Shown here: positions 6,643 to 15,377 of the stretch, one piece after another
Layout: every line of letters starts with the position of its first letter
How positions within the stretch are numbered: the first letter of the stretch is position 1
DNA from: DASSBR01 sp035701285
Lineage (GTDB): Bacteria > Pseudomonadota > Gammaproteobacteria > Natronospirales > DASSBR01
Length of the DNA stretch: 22,623 nt
Assembly: GCA_035701285.1 (NCBI GenBank)
Contig: DASSNT010000070.1
Span: 1 to 22,623, forward strand
Direction of reading: 5' to 3'
Translations under genes and position numbers: made by a program
Notes under the pieces: model-generated
What the model was told of the DNA's origin: nothing
The model's input: the letters and a program-made list of their open reading frames with translations, nothing else
The model's database searches: none

Positions 6643-8577
6643 ATGCCTAAAACCTCTCCCTATGGAAGCTGGCGCTCCCCCATCAGCGCCGACCTGATTT
6701 GCGCCCAGGGCGACCGCCTCGCCGAGCCCCGCTTTGCCGATGGTGCGCTGTACTGGATCGAAAGCCGACCGGCCGAGGCCGGACGCTCGGTACTGGTGCG
6801 CCGCGAACCCGACGGTGCGATACGTGATCTCACCCCGGCGCCGTACAGCGTCCGCAGCCGGGTGCACGAATACGGCGGCGGCGCAGCGGCGATCGGCGAC
6901 GGCGTCATCTACTTCGTCAACAATGCCGACCAGCGCATCTACAGCCATATCGCCGGCGCGCCGCCGGCGCCGCTGACGCCGGACAACGGCTGCCGCTACG
7001 CCGATCTCGAATACGACCGGGCCCGCCATCGGCTGCTGGCCGTCGCCGAGGACCATGACGAGGCATCGCGGACGCCCGTCAACCGGCTGGTCGAGATCGA
7101 CTGCGACGGCGGCGCCGTCCGCACGCTGGCATCCGGAGCGGACTTTTACAGCACGCCGCGCGTCAACCCCGACGGGCGGCAGCTCGCGTGGCTGTCATGG
7201 AACCACCCGGACATGCCATGGGATGCGACGGCCCTGTGGCTGGCGGAGCTGGATGACGACGGCAATCCGGCAGCACCGCGCCTGATCGCCGGCGGGGAGG
7301 ACGAGTCGATCTTCCAGCCGGCCTTTTCGCCGCGCGGCGTCCTGCATTTCGTATCCGACCGCACCGGCTGGTGGAATCTTTATCGCGTCGACGACGACGC
7401 CGCCGTCGAGCCGCTGGCGGCCAAATCCGCCGAATTCGGCCAGCCGCAGTGGCAGTTCAACATGCGCACCTACGGCTTCTCCGACGCCGAGACGGTCATA
7501 GCCTGCTACACGCAGGACGGTGTCTGGCATGTCGGCGAGATTGACGCCACCGGCCGCTTTCGCGTACTGCGTCTGCCGTATACGACGATTGAGCATCTGG
7601 ATGCAGCCGACGGGCGGGCCGTGCTGCTCGCGGCGTCGCCGCGCGCGGCAGCCAGCATCGTGCTGCTCGACTGCGATACCGGCATCGCCACACCGGCGCG
7701 TGACGCCGACGCTGTCGATCTCGACGACTACATCTCGATCGCGCAGCCGCTGAGCTTCGCGACCAGCGACGGCGCAACATCGCACGCGCTCTACTACCCG
7801 CCGCACAATCCCGATTACGTCGCGGCCCGCGACGAGCGGCCGCCGCTGCTGGTTAAATGCCACGGCGGACCCACCGCGGCCGCCGACTCGAGCCTCGACC
7901 TCAAAATCCAGTACTGGACCAGCCGCGGCTTTGCCGTCCTCGACGTGAACTACCGCGGCAGCACCGGCTATGGCCGCCCCTACCGGCGACAACTGCACGG
8001 GCAATGGGGTATCGTGGACGTGACGGACTGCCTGGACGGCGCCCGTCATCTGGTCGACACGGGCCGTGCCGATCCGGCGCGTCTCGCCATTCGCGGCAGC
8101 AGCGCCGGCGGCTATACCGTCCTCGCCGCGCTGACGTTCCACGACGTCTTCACCGCCGGTGCCAGCTATTACGGCATCAGCGACCTGGAAACGGCGATGA
8201 CGGACACGCACAAATTCGAGTCCCGCTACGGAGACCGGCTGCTCGGGCCGTGGCCGGCGGCGCGGGACACCTATCACCGCCGCTCGCCGGCGCGGCATGC
8301 CGCGCGCGTCAATTGTCCGGTGATTTTTTTCCAGGGCCTGAAGGATCGCGTGGTGCCGCCCAACCAGATGGACCGGATGGCGACCTCGCTCGGCGCGCGA
8401 GGCGTGCCGGTCGCGGCGCTGACATTCGCCGACGAGGCGCACGGCTTCCGGTCGGCAGCCGCGATTCGCGCGACGCTCGAAGCCGAACTGTATTTCTACG
8501 GCCGCGTGTTCGGGTTTGAGCCAGCGGACGCGCTGCCCGAGGTCGAAATCCGCAATGCCGACAAGCTTTCGCATTAA
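6643..8577 (+). CDS. S9 family serine peptidase (prolyl oligopeptidase / acylaminoacyl-peptidase type)
   Basis: The 644-residue protein has the two-part S9 layout. An N-terminal beta-propeller (about 1-370) shows repeated blades ending in patterns such as LYWIES, GVIYFVNNADQRIYSH and LHFVSDRTGWWNLYRVD. A C-terminal alpha/beta-hydrolase domain follows (about 380-644). The catalytic triad is visible: S487 in RGSSAGGY, D568 in GLKDRVVPP and H600 in DEAHGF. HGGPT (about 407-411) forms the oxyanion region. Such enzymes cut short peptides or remove acylated or dipeptide N-termini; which of these applies here is unknown. No signal peptide is seen, so it is probably cytoplasmic. The ATG at 6643 lacks a strong Shine-Dalgarno. 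tamA follows after a REP element, so co-transcription is possible but unproven. Confidence 0.92.
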   Translation: MPKTSPYGSWRSPISADLICAQGDRLAEPRFADGALYWIESRPAEAGRSVLVRREPDGAIRDLTPAPYSVRSRVHEYGGGAAAIGDGVIYFVNNADQRIYSHIAGAPPAPLTPDNGCRYADLEYDRARHRLLAVAEDHDEASRTPVNRLVEIDCDGGAVRTLASGADFYSTPRVNPDGRQLAWLSWNHPDMPWDATALWLAELDDDGNPAAPRLIAGGEDESIFQPAFSPRGVLHFVSDRTGWWNLYRVDDDAAVEPLAAKSAEFGQPQWQFNMRTYGFSDAETVIACYTQDGVWHVGEIDATGRFRVLRLPYTTIEHLDAADGRAVLLAASPRAAASIVLLDCDTGIATPARDADAVDLDDYISIAQPLSFATSDGATSHALYYPPHNPDYVAARDERPPLLVKCHGGPTAAADSSLDLKIQYWTSRGFAVLDVNYRGSTGYGRPYRRQLHGQWGIVDVTDCLDGARHLVDTGRADPARLAIRGSSAGGYTVLAALTFHDVFTAGASYYGISDLETAMTDTHKFESRYGDRLLGPWPAARDTYHRRSPARHAARVNCPVIFFQGLKDRVVPPNQMDRMATSLGARGVPVAALTFADEAHGFRSAAAIRATLEAELYFYGRVFGFEPADALPEVEIRNADKLSH

Positions 8578-8580
8578 TTC

Positions 8581-8644
8581 AATGTGGGCCGGCATAAGCG
8601 AAGCGTTGCCGGCAACACCGCTCCGCGGCTTATACCGGCCTACA
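8581..8644. repeat. REP doublet (two hairpin units sharing a central GCCGGC) between the peptidase and tamA
   Basis: The outer ends are related inverted repeats: AATGTGGGCCGGCATAAGC on the left and GCTTATACCGGCCTACA on the right. The palindrome TTGCCGGCAA lies in the middle (8605-8614 region). Each half resembles one REP unit: GCCGGC arms, the AAC/TTAT internal loop, and a short inner stem (CCGC/GCGG in the right half). The left head is GTGG and the right is GTAG on the other strand, the two tetranucleotides known for RAYT-recognised REPs. It lies in the 87-base gap upstream of tamA. Confidence 0.8.
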
Positions 8645-8664
8645 AGAGCGACTCTGAAATCTCG

Positions 8665-10422
8665 ATGACACTAAAGGCAAGGAAGCCATCAATAATCATT
8701 GCGCTGCTATGCGTCCTGCTGCTGGCCGCATTCGCCGCGCAGGCCGCCGAAGGCGTCGATGTCACCATCACCGGTCTCGACGATCCACTGAAGAAAAACG
8801 TCCAGGCGCTGCTCAGCCTGGTCAACGACTACCAGAATAAACAGCCGCCGGATGCAGTGGTCCGCCGGCTGTACGCGCGCGCACCGGAGGAAATCGGCAC
8901 CGCGCTGCAACCGTTTGGCTATTACCAGCCGCGAATCGATTCGGACCTCACGCAGGTGGGCGGCAAATGGCTGGCGACGTTTCGCATCGACCCCGGCCCG
9001 CCGACACTGATCCGGACGCTGGAACTGCGCGTCACCGGACCGGGGCGCAATCTGGAAGCGGTTCAGACGGCGCTGGCCGGCTCAAAGCTCGCGGTCGACC
9101 AACGACTGCTGCAACCCGATTACGAGGATCTCAAGAAAGCGCTGCTCAACGCGGCGCAGACCGGCGGCTACCTCGACGCACACTACGTCGAACACAGGAT
9201 TGCGGTTCGACCTGAACGGCGCGCGGCAGCTGTTCACCTGGTGCTCGCAACCGGTCCGCGCTATTACTTCGGACCGATCACGGTCGAACAGGACATCCTC
9301 GCGCCCACCTTCGTGCAGCGCTTCAACCCGATCGAGCCCGGCGACGTATTCTCCACCGACCGGCTGCTGGAGCTCGAACTGGCGTTGCGCGACAGCGAGT
9401 ATTTCAGCCGTGTCACCGCCGACGTGCGCAAGGAGGAGGCGCGCGAGCGCCACATTCCGATAGTGCTGCACGCCAAGCCGTCGCCATGGGCGCGCTACAT
9501 GACGAGCATCGGCTACGGCACCGATACCGGGCCGCGCGTCGGCATCGGCGTGCTGTTTCGCCACCTCAACCGACAGGGTCATCAGTTCAGTGCCAATGCG
9601 CGCGTATCGGCGATCAAGTCGACGCTGAGCGCGCAGTACAAGATTCCGGTCGGCGACGTGCGCACCGATTTTCTCGCTGCGAACGCAACGGCGCAGCAGA
9701 TCGACATCAACGACTCGCATACCAAGCGCGCCGACCTCGGCTTCGAGCTGAACCAGATCTGGTTCGGCGGCCGGCGGCGACTGTACATCGACTACGACAA
9801 CGAACACTTCTGGTTCGGCGAGGAGCCGCACCGGACGACGACGCTGGTGATTCCCGGCGTTACCTATACCCAGAAGCGCACCGACGATCCGCTGTTTCCG
9901 CGCAACGGTTACCAACTGACACTGGACGTCCACGGTGCGGCCGACGCGTTGTTGTCCGACACTTCTTTCGTTTCGGTCGACGCCGCCTGGCGGTCGGTCT
10001 ACCCGCTCGGCGACGCCACCCGGCTGCTGCTGTACGGCGAGTTGGGCGCCATCAAGGCCTCCGATTTCCGTGCGCTGCCGCCGACGCAGCGCTTCTTCAC
10101 CGGCGGCGCGCGCACGGTGCGCGGCTACGGCTATCAGGAACTGGCCCCGCGCGATTTCGCCGGCAACATCGTCGGCGGCCGCTACCTCGCTGTCGGCAGC
10201 GTCGAAGTCGATCACCTGTTCGTCGGCAACTTCGGCGGCGCGGTATTTCTCGACGCCGGTAATGTCAGCAACGAAGGCCTTCCGCAGCTCAGGCGCGACG
10301 TCGGCATCGGGCTGCGCTACCGCACGCCGATCGGCATGGTACGGCTCGACGTCGCGCGCACGCTGAACGATCCGAACGGCAATCACTGGCATCTGCAAAT
10401 CAGCATCGGGCCGTACTTTTGA
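8665..10422 (+). CDS. tamA: TamA, outer-membrane Omp85-family translocation and assembly protein
   Basis: The ATG at 8665 gives 585 residues, close to E. coli TamA (577), and begins with a Sec signal peptide: KARK, a hydrophobic core (IIIALLCVLLLAAFAA) and an AQA cleavage site before AEG. Three POTRA-like domains follow (about 30-260); the second and third include LIRTLELRVTG and YYFGPITVEQ. The C-terminal Omp85 barrel (about 280-585) contains the lid-loop motif TGGARTVRGY and ends in ISIGPYF, with a terminal aromatic residue as expected for BAM-inserted barrels. TamA works with TamB in outer-membrane protein and phospholipid transport. A GTG at 8584 would extend the frame through the REP element and hide the signal peptide, so it is rejected. 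tamB follows with a 4-base overlap. Confidence 0.93.
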   Translation: MTLKARKPSIIIALLCVLLLAAFAAQAAEGVDVTITGLDDPLKKNVQALLSLVNDYQNKQPPDAVVRRLYARAPEEIGTALQPFGYYQPRIDSDLTQVGGKWLATFRIDPGPPTLIRTLELRVTGPGRNLEAVQTALAGSKLAVDQRLLQPDYEDLKKALLNAAQTGGYLDAHYVEHRIAVRPERRAAAVHLVLATGPRYYFGPITVEQDILAPTFVQRFNPIEPGDVFSTDRLLELELALRDSEYFSRVTADVRKEEARERHIPIVLHAKPSPWARYMTSIGYGTDTGPRVGIGVLFRHLNRQGHQFSANARVSAIKSTLSAQYKIPVGDVRTDFLAANATAQQIDINDSHTKRADLGFELNQIWFGGRRRLYIDYDNEHFWFGEEPHRTTTLVIPGVTYTQKRTDDPLFPRNGYQLTLDVHGAADALLSDTSFVSVDAAWRSVYPLGDATRLLLYGELGAIKASDFRALPPTQRFFTGGARTVRGYGYQELAPRDFAGNIVGGRYLAVGSVEVDHLFVGNFGGAVFLDAGNVSNEGLPQLRRDVGIGLRYRTPIGMVRLDVARTLNDPNGNHWHLQISIGPYF

Positions 10423-13400
10423 ACCGCCGCGCAACAAAACGCTGGATCGTCGCCGCGATTGTTCTCGGCAGCACGGCCGTGGTCGTCTCTGCCGGCGCGT
10501 CGATATTCCCGACCCAGAAGCTGGCGTCATTCGTCGTCGAGCACGCAATCCCCGACAACATGAAAGTGCAGAAAGTGGAGGGTTCGCTGCTTGGACCGCT
10601 GACGCTGAAGGGGGTGACGATCGACACCCCGCGTGCCACGGTGCAGGTGGACCGGATTACCGCCGATTACGCGGCCGGCGCTTTATTCAAGGCGACGGTC
10701 GACGTCACCCGGCTGGAAATCGTGGGCGTCGACGTGGCCCTGCACGCGGGCCAGGCTGCACCGACGCCAGAGCAAAGCGGCCCGCCGCAGCTCAAGCCGC
10801 CGCTGTCGATCAAGCTTGAGGATGTCGAATTGCAGGGCGCGGTGATCCACGGCGCCGCCGGCCGCCAGCCGTTCGTCATCAAGACGGCGCAATTGTCGGG
10901 CGAGTTCACCAAGAAGAAACTGACGGTCGATCATCTGCAGGCACAGGGGCCGCTGTTCAACCTCAGCGGCCAGGCGAGCATCGTGCCGGACGGCGATTAT
11001 GCGACGCAGGGGGCGCTCGAGTTCGCCTTGCGCCTGCCGGACTACGCGCGGGCGGCCGGCTCCGTCGTCATCGCCGGCAGCCTGCGCAACCTGCGGGTGA
11101 CACTCGCGCTCGCGCCGCCGTATCACATGCAGGCGGCGCTGCTTGCCGATGCGCTCGCCCAGCCGGTGCACATGCGCGCGCAATTAACGCTCGACGCGAT
11201 GCCGCTGCGCAAAGTGCATGCCGCGTGGCCGGCGATCACGCTCGACGCCACGGCGGAGGCCGAGGGTGCGCCGAAGGATCTGCAATACCGGCTGCGGAGC
11301 AAGCTCGACGGCAGCCGGTTCGGCACGCTCGACATCGCCGTTGACGGTGGGCTCCGCGGCCAGGTCGCGACGATCGACAAGCTCGCCGTCACCCGCCCCG
11401 ACGCGCCCGCCCGGCTGCAGGCCAGCGGCCGCGTGAACATGGGCGGCGAGACGCCGAAGCTCGCACTGCGTGTCGGCTGGCAGGCGCTCGGTTACCCGCT
11501 GACCGGCCCACCGACCGTGACGCTGCCCCACGGTCAGGCGCGCGTCAACGGCAGCCTCAAGCAACTGCAGGCGGCCTGGCAGACGGCGATCGGCAAGCAG
11601 GGCCATATCGAAGGCACCGCCCGGCGCGATGGTGAGCAATTCGCCGTCAACGCGCAATGGCGTCAACTGCGGTGGCCGGGCGGCGGTGGGAAAGTCGCCA
11701 GTCCGCGCGGGACACTGCGCTTCGGCGGCACGCTGGCCCGATACCAGCTGAAGGTCGATGCGCAGATGAGCGCGCCGGGTCAGACCGAGGGGCACCTGAT
11801 CGTGCGCGGCAACGGCGACGAAAATTCAATCGAAATAAGCAGAATCGACCTCAAGGCGCTGCAGGGTGAATTGACCGGCATCGCGCACGCGCAATGGAAG
11901 CCGGCGCTCGATGGCCAGATTCACCTGAGCGGCCACGGTATCAATCCGGGGCTGCTGATCGACGGCTGGCCTGGCAGCCTGGGGCTGAAGCTCGATGCCC
12001 GGGCCTCGCGCCAGCAGAATACGCTCACCGCCAGCGTTAAAACGTTGAGCGTCGACGGCACGCTGCGCGGCTATCCGGTGGCGCTGAATGCCGCGGCCGA
12101 CTACCACAACAAGGTGCTGGAACTGCGCCAGTTTGCGCTGCAGTCCGGCCCCAGCCACCTGAGCGCGCAAGGGCGTATCGGCGACACGCTGGCCGTTGAA
12201 TGGCGGATTGCCAGCCCGGATCTCGCCTCGCTGTATCCAAACGCGCAAGGCTCGCTCAACGGCCACGGCCGGATTGAGGGACCGCGCCGGCGGCCGCACA
12301 TCATCGCCGCGGTGCGCGGATCCAAAGTTGAAGTGGCCCTGCACGGCACCGACTACGCGTTCAAGACGCTGAACGTCGACGCCGATGTCGACCTGCGCCG
12401 CCACCAGCGATCGCGCCTCCAGGTCGCGCTCGCCGACGGCACCGTCGGGCAGATCGATATTCAATCAGTGAAACTCGCCGGCCGGGGAACGCTCGCCGAT
12501 CACCACCTGACGCTCACGGCGGATACCAGCCGCGGCGGCATCGATCTGGCCGCCACCGGCGGACTCAAGGATCAGCGCTGGCAGTTCACGCTGCAGAAAG
12601 CGCTGCTGCAATACCCGCAGCTCGCGCCATGGCAACTGGCGCAGCCGGGCCACGGCTATGTCGGCCGGCAATCGTTCGCCTTGTCGAAAACCTGTTGGAC
12701 AACCGGTAACGCGAAGGCCTGCGTGCATGCCAAACGGACGCGGGACAAACTGGCCGGCGCATTTGACCTGGACGATCTTGCGTTCGCCTACTTCGCGCCG
12801 CTCACGCCGCCGACCGTCGGCGCCAATGGCAGCCTGAGCGCGCACGGCGAATTCGAGCGCGACGGCGGCGGGCTGCCGGCCGTGCATCTCACCGCCAGCA
12901 CGTCGAAGACGGTGCTGCTGGCCAAGGTGCCGCCCGGAGAAAATGATGAGCAGGAGCAGGATGTGACCGCGCCGCCGCAGCGCGTCGTCGCCTTCGCGCC
13001 CAGCCAGATCAAACTCGACCTCGACCCGTCGGGCCTCAAGCTCGACGCGGCGCTGAAGCTGCTGAAACAGTCAGGCGGGCTGTTCCTGACCGCGCGGGTG
13101 CCTGGCGGGTCCAAAATGAATGGCACCCCGCTGCTCAAGCGCCCGCTCGACGCGACGCTGCGCACCGACATCCCCGACATCAGCTTCGTGTCGCGCTTCA
13201 AGCCAACCGCCGGCACCGTCGGCGGCCGGCTCGAAGGCACCATGCACGTTCGCGGCAGCCTCGCCGAGCCGGCGTTGCAGGGTCGCATTGCGCTGCGCGG
13301 CGGCCAGGCGCAACTGCCCAATGTCGGTCTGCACTTGCAGGACATCGGGCTGGTGCTGGCCGGACTGCCCGGAGGCGGCGCCTCGATTAACGGTAACGCG

Positions 13401-14432
13401 CGTTCGGGCGGCGGCACGATCGCGCTCGATGGCACCGCGAGCCTGATCGGCGACGCGCGGCACGCCGACATCACCATTCGCGGCGAGGACTTCCAGGCGC
13501 TCGGCAACACGCTCGGCAATGTCTACATCTCGCCTGACCTGCACATGACGCTGCGCGGCCAGACGATCGACCTGACTGGCATCGTCAAGGTGCCGAAAGC
13601 CCGCCTGACGCCGAAGGAAATTCCGCAGTCCGCGGTGGGGGTGTCGCAGGACCAGGTGATTATCCGGCCCGGCAAACAGGGAACGTCAGGCTTCGCGCAT
13701 CACTTTAATGCCGACATCCGCCTGGTGCTCGGCGACGACGTGCACTTCAACGGCTTCGGCCTGAAGAGCCGGATTACGGGCAATCTCGAAATTGTAGAAA
13801 AAGGCAATCACCCGACGCAGGCCAGCGGCGAACTGAACCTCGTCAATGGCGAATACCGTGCGTACGGCCAGGGGCTGGTGATCGAACAGGGCACGTTGCT
13901 GTTCGCCGGCCCGATTACCGAGCCCGGCGTCGATATACGCGCGGTGCGCCATCCGGCCGAAGACATTACCGTCGGCGTATCGATCAGCGGCACCATCAAG
14001 CAGCCGCAATTCGAGCTGTTCTCCGACCCGCCGATGACGCAGGCGGAAACGCTGTCGTGGCTGGTGCTCGGCCGCCCGCTCGAAGGCACGTCCGATCAGC
14101 AGGGCTCGGCGTTGAGCCGGCTCGCGCTCGGCCTCGGCATCAAGCAGAGCAACAAGGTCGCGAAGAACCTCGGCGAAAGCCTCGGACTGGACACGTTCAG
14201 CATCAAGACGGGTTCCGGCGAAGCCGGTGCGGCGAGCAATGTCTACGAAGCGGCGCTGGTCATCGGCAAATACCTGTCGCCGCGGCTGTACGTGAGCTAC
14301 GGCATCGGCTTGTTCGAGCCGGTCAACACCGTGCGGCTTGAATACACGCTCAGCAGCCGCTGGAAACTGGTCACCGAATCAAGCAGCGTGGCCAGCGGCG
14401 GCGACCTCATTTACACCCTTGAGACGCGCTGA
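10419..14432 (+). CDS. tamB: TamB, inner-membrane-anchored translocation and assembly protein
   Basis: At 1337 residues this is somewhat longer than E. coli TamB (1259). A single N-terminal membrane anchor (about 9-27, IVAAIVLGSTAVVVSAG) follows basic residues NRRATKRW. Next comes the opening motif VEGSLLGPLTLKGV of the AsmA/TamB family and a very long run of alternating-hydrophobic beta strands, expected to form a hydrophobic groove across the periplasm. The C-terminal DUF490/TamB domain (about 1000-1337) has LVNGEYRAYGQ, the SWLVLGRPL motif and the closing YGIGLFEPVNTVRLEYTL. The start is a TTG overlapping the tamA stop (TTGA), implying translational coupling; no ATG or GTG keeps the anchor. 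With TamA it moves lipids and assists some outer-membrane proteins. Confidence 0.95.
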   Translation: MNRRATKRWIVAAIVLGSTAVVVSAGASIFPTQKLASFVVEHAIPDNMKVQKVEGSLLGPLTLKGVTIDTPRATVQVDRITADYAAGALFKATVDVTRLEIVGVDVALHAGQAAPTPEQSGPPQLKPPLSIKLEDVELQGAVIHGAAGRQPFVIKTAQLSGEFTKKKLTVDHLQAQGPLFNLSGQASIVPDGDYATQGALEFALRLPDYARAAGSVVIAGSLRNLRVTLALAPPYHMQAALLADALAQPVHMRAQLTLDAMPLRKVHAAWPAITLDATAEAEGAPKDLQYRLRSKLDGSRFGTLDIAVDGGLRGQVATIDKLAVTRPDAPARLQASGRVNMGGETPKLALRVGWQALGYPLTGPPTVTLPHGQARVNGSLKQLQAAWQTAIGKQGHIEGTARRDGEQFAVNAQWRQLRWPGGGGKVASPRGTLRFGGTLARYQLKVDAQMSAPGQTEGHLIVRGNGDENSIEISRIDLKALQGELTGIAHAQWKPALDGQIHLSGHGINPGLLIDGWPGSLGLKLDARASRQQNTLTASVKTLSVDGTLRGYPVALNAAADYHNKVLELRQFALQSGPSHLSAQGRIGDTLAVEWRIASPDLASLYPNAQGSLNGHGRIEGPRRRPHIIAAVRGSKVEVALHGTDYAFKTLNVDADVDLRRHQRSRLQVALADGTVGQIDIQSVKLAGRGTLADHHLTLTADTSRGGIDLAATGGLKDQRWQFTLQKALLQYPQLAPWQLAQPGHGYVGRQSFALSKTCWTTGNAKACVHAKRTRDKLAGAFDLDDLAFAYFAPLTPPTVGANGSLSAHGEFERDGGGLPAVHLTASTSKTVLLAKVPPGENDEQEQDVTAPPQRVVAFAPSQIKLDLDPSGLKLDAALKLLKQSGGLFLTARVPGGSKMNGTPLLKRPLDATLRTDIPDISFVSRFKPTAGTVGGRLEGTMHVRGSLAEPALQGRIALRGGQAQLPNVGLHLQDIGLVLAGLPGGGASINGNARSGGGTIALDGTASLIGDARHADITIRGEDFQALGNTLGNVYISPDLHMTLRGQTIDLTGIVKVPKARLTPKEIPQSAVGVSQDQVIIRPGKQGTSGFAHHFNADIRLVLGDDVHFNGFGLKSRITGNLEIVEKGNHPTQASGELNLVNGEYRAYGQGLVIEQGTLLFAGPITEPGVDIRAVRHPAEDITVGVSISGTIKQPQFELFSDPPMTQAETLSWLVLGRPLEGTSDQQGSALSRLALGLGIKQSNKVAKNLGESLGLDTFSIKTGSGEAGAASNVYEAALVIGKYLSPRLYVSYGIGLFEPVNTVRLEYTLSSRWKLVTESSSVASGGDLIYTLETR

Positions 14433-14441
14433 CGCGGACGC

Positions 14442-15119
14442 TCATCGAAGAATATCCAGCAGCCAGCCACGCAGATCGCCAACCTCCTCCGGGCACACCG
14501 CATGCTGCATCTCGTAGTCATGCCAATCAACCTTGAAGCCGGCGTCGGTCAGCGCGTCGCGGCTGTCGTGACCGAGGTCGGGCGCGACTACCGGATCAAG
14601 CGTCCCGTGCGCCATGAACACCGGCAGGTCCCGGTTCGCCGGCGCGGCCTCGGCGGCCAGCGCGCGGTTGGTCAGGCTGAATGTCGACAGCGCGATCAGC
14701 CCGGCCAGCCGCTCCGGATACCGCGGCGCCGTGTGCAACGCCACCGCCCCGCCCTGCGAAAAACCGGCCAGCACAATGCGGTCGGTCGGCACGCCGCGCT
14801 CGTTTTCCCGTCGGATCAGGTCGTGAACCCGCTGTTCCGACTCGTGCAATCCGTCGAGGTCAATCCGGGTACTTCGATCGAGCGACGTCACGTCGAACCA
14901 GGCCCGCATCGGGTAACCGCCGTTCAGGCTGACCGGCCGCACCGGCGCGTGCGGGAACACGAAGCGCACCGCCAGCACATCCGGCAGCCGCAGCTCCGGC
15001 ACCAGCGGCTCAAAATCATGACCATCGGCGCCAAGGCCGTGCAGCCAGATGACGCTATGGCGCGCTTCGGCCGCCGGATTGATCTCGACGGCGTTCAAGT
15101 CATCAGTTTTGGTATCCAT
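14442..15119 (-). CDS. Carboxylesterase / lysophospholipase-like alpha/beta hydrolase
   Basis: The 225-residue product matches the Abhydrolase_2 family of small carboxylesterases (Pseudomonas EstB type, acyl-protein thioesterase relatives). It has VIWLHGLGADGHDF (23-36) as the oxyanion region, the nucleophile S121 in AGFSQGG, D175 in HGTLDPVV and H206 in MQHAVCPEE. The segment RFVFPHAPVRPVSLNGG and the AWFD motif are also typical. It hydrolyses short esters or lysophospholipids; the natural substrate is unknown. No signal peptide is seen. The gene converges on tamB with 9 bases between, so it is a separate transcription unit reading leftward from the REP-rich island. Confidence 0.93.
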   Translation of the reverse strand: MDTKTDDLNAVEINPAAEARHSVIWLHGLGADGHDFEPLVPELRLPDVLAVRFVFPHAPVRPVSLNGGYPMRAWFDVTSLDRSTRIDLDGLHESEQRVHDLIRRENERGVPTDRIVLAGFSQGGAVALHTAPRYPERLAGLIALSTFSLTNRALAAEAAPANRDLPVFMAHGTLDPVVAPDLGHDSRDALTDAGFKVDWHDYEMQHAVCPEEVGDLRGWLLDILR

Positions 15120-15133
15120 CCGCGAAGTTTATC

Positions 15134-15190
15134 AATGTCGGCCCGTTGTTTGCCGGCAACGCCGCTATGCGGCTTATGCCGACCGACATT
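15134..15190. repeat. REP doublet upstream of the esterase gene
   Basis: It is bounded by perfect 8-base inverted ends, AATGTCGG (15134-15141) and CCGACATT (15183-15190). Inside are the central TTGCCGGCAA and a right-hand unit with inner stem GCCGC / GCGGC around a TAT loop, then TTAT and GCCG. The left unit is shortened. The head tetranucleotide is GTCG rather than GTAG, and it is changed at both ends together. Confidence 0.75.
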
Positions 15191-15192
15191 GG

Positions 15193-15198
15193 TACAAT
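15193..15198 (+). promoter_or_regulatory. Possible -10 element (TACAAT) upstream of the RAYT gene
   Basis: TACAAT lies directly after the REP doublet. A similar TTACAATT occurs before the SDR gene. No convincing -35. If used, it would give a leader of about 170 bases before the RAYT gene. Confidence 0.2.
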
Positions 15199-15257
15199 CA
15201 ACTTTAGCGAGCGCGACACGGTGAAATTCTGCCCGCCGTAGCCTGTCCTTCGGGATC

Positions 15258-15294
15258 GAGCGCGTTGTGGGGTTCATGGCAGGCCCCACCGCTC
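15258..15294. repeat. Imperfect stem-loop in the RAYT upstream region
   Basis: GTGGGG (15267-15272) pairs with CCCCAC (15284-15289) around an 11-base loop. GAGCG (15258-15262) pairs with CGCTC (15290-15294), with four bases bulged on the left. It is unrelated to the REP units by sequence. Role unknown. Confidence 0.4.
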
Positions 15295-15301
15295 GCTCAT
15301 C

Positions 15302-15335
15302 AATGTAGGCCGGCATAAGCGCAGCGTTGCCGGCA
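15302..15335 (+). repeat. REP unit, left copy flanking the RAYT gene
   Basis: This 34-base unit has head GTAG, arms GCCGGC and GCCGGC, and a small inner GC stem. It is identical over all 34 bases to the reverse complement of 15883-15916 on the other side of the RAYT gene. Direct comparison of the two stretches shows no mismatch. Confidence 0.9.
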
Positions 15336-15341
15336 ACCCCA

Positions 15342-15360
15342 CCGGGCGCCACGCGCCCGG
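15342..15360. repeat. Perfect 8-bp stem-loop just upstream of the RAYT start
   Basis: CCGGGCGC (15342-15349) and GCGCCCGG (15353-15360) flank a CAC loop, ending 17 bases before the RAYT ATG. It follows the left REP unit by six bases and may be part of the same element or lower expression of the gene. No T-run. Confidence 0.65.
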
Positions 15361-15377
15361 CACAACAACAAGAACAA

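Noticed and set aside
7195..8595. 466-codon minus-strand frame
   Set aside because: Antisense to the S9 peptidase and extends into the REP element; low-complexity basic composition.
9082..10548. 488-codon minus-strand frame
   Set aside because: Antisense to tamA and the start of tamB; no domain visible.
14433..14441. Terminator between convergent tamB and esterase genes
   Set aside because: Only nine bases, with no stem-loop plus T-run visible there or in the adjoining gene ends.
15221..15241. Mini-ORF GTG to TAG (six codons) ahead of the RAYT gene
   Set aside because: No Shine-Dalgarno and no conserved context; too short to support as a leader peptide.
15095..15352. 85-codon minus-strand frame upstream of the esterase
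   Set aside because: Made almost wholly of REP sequence and the first bases of the esterase in another frame.
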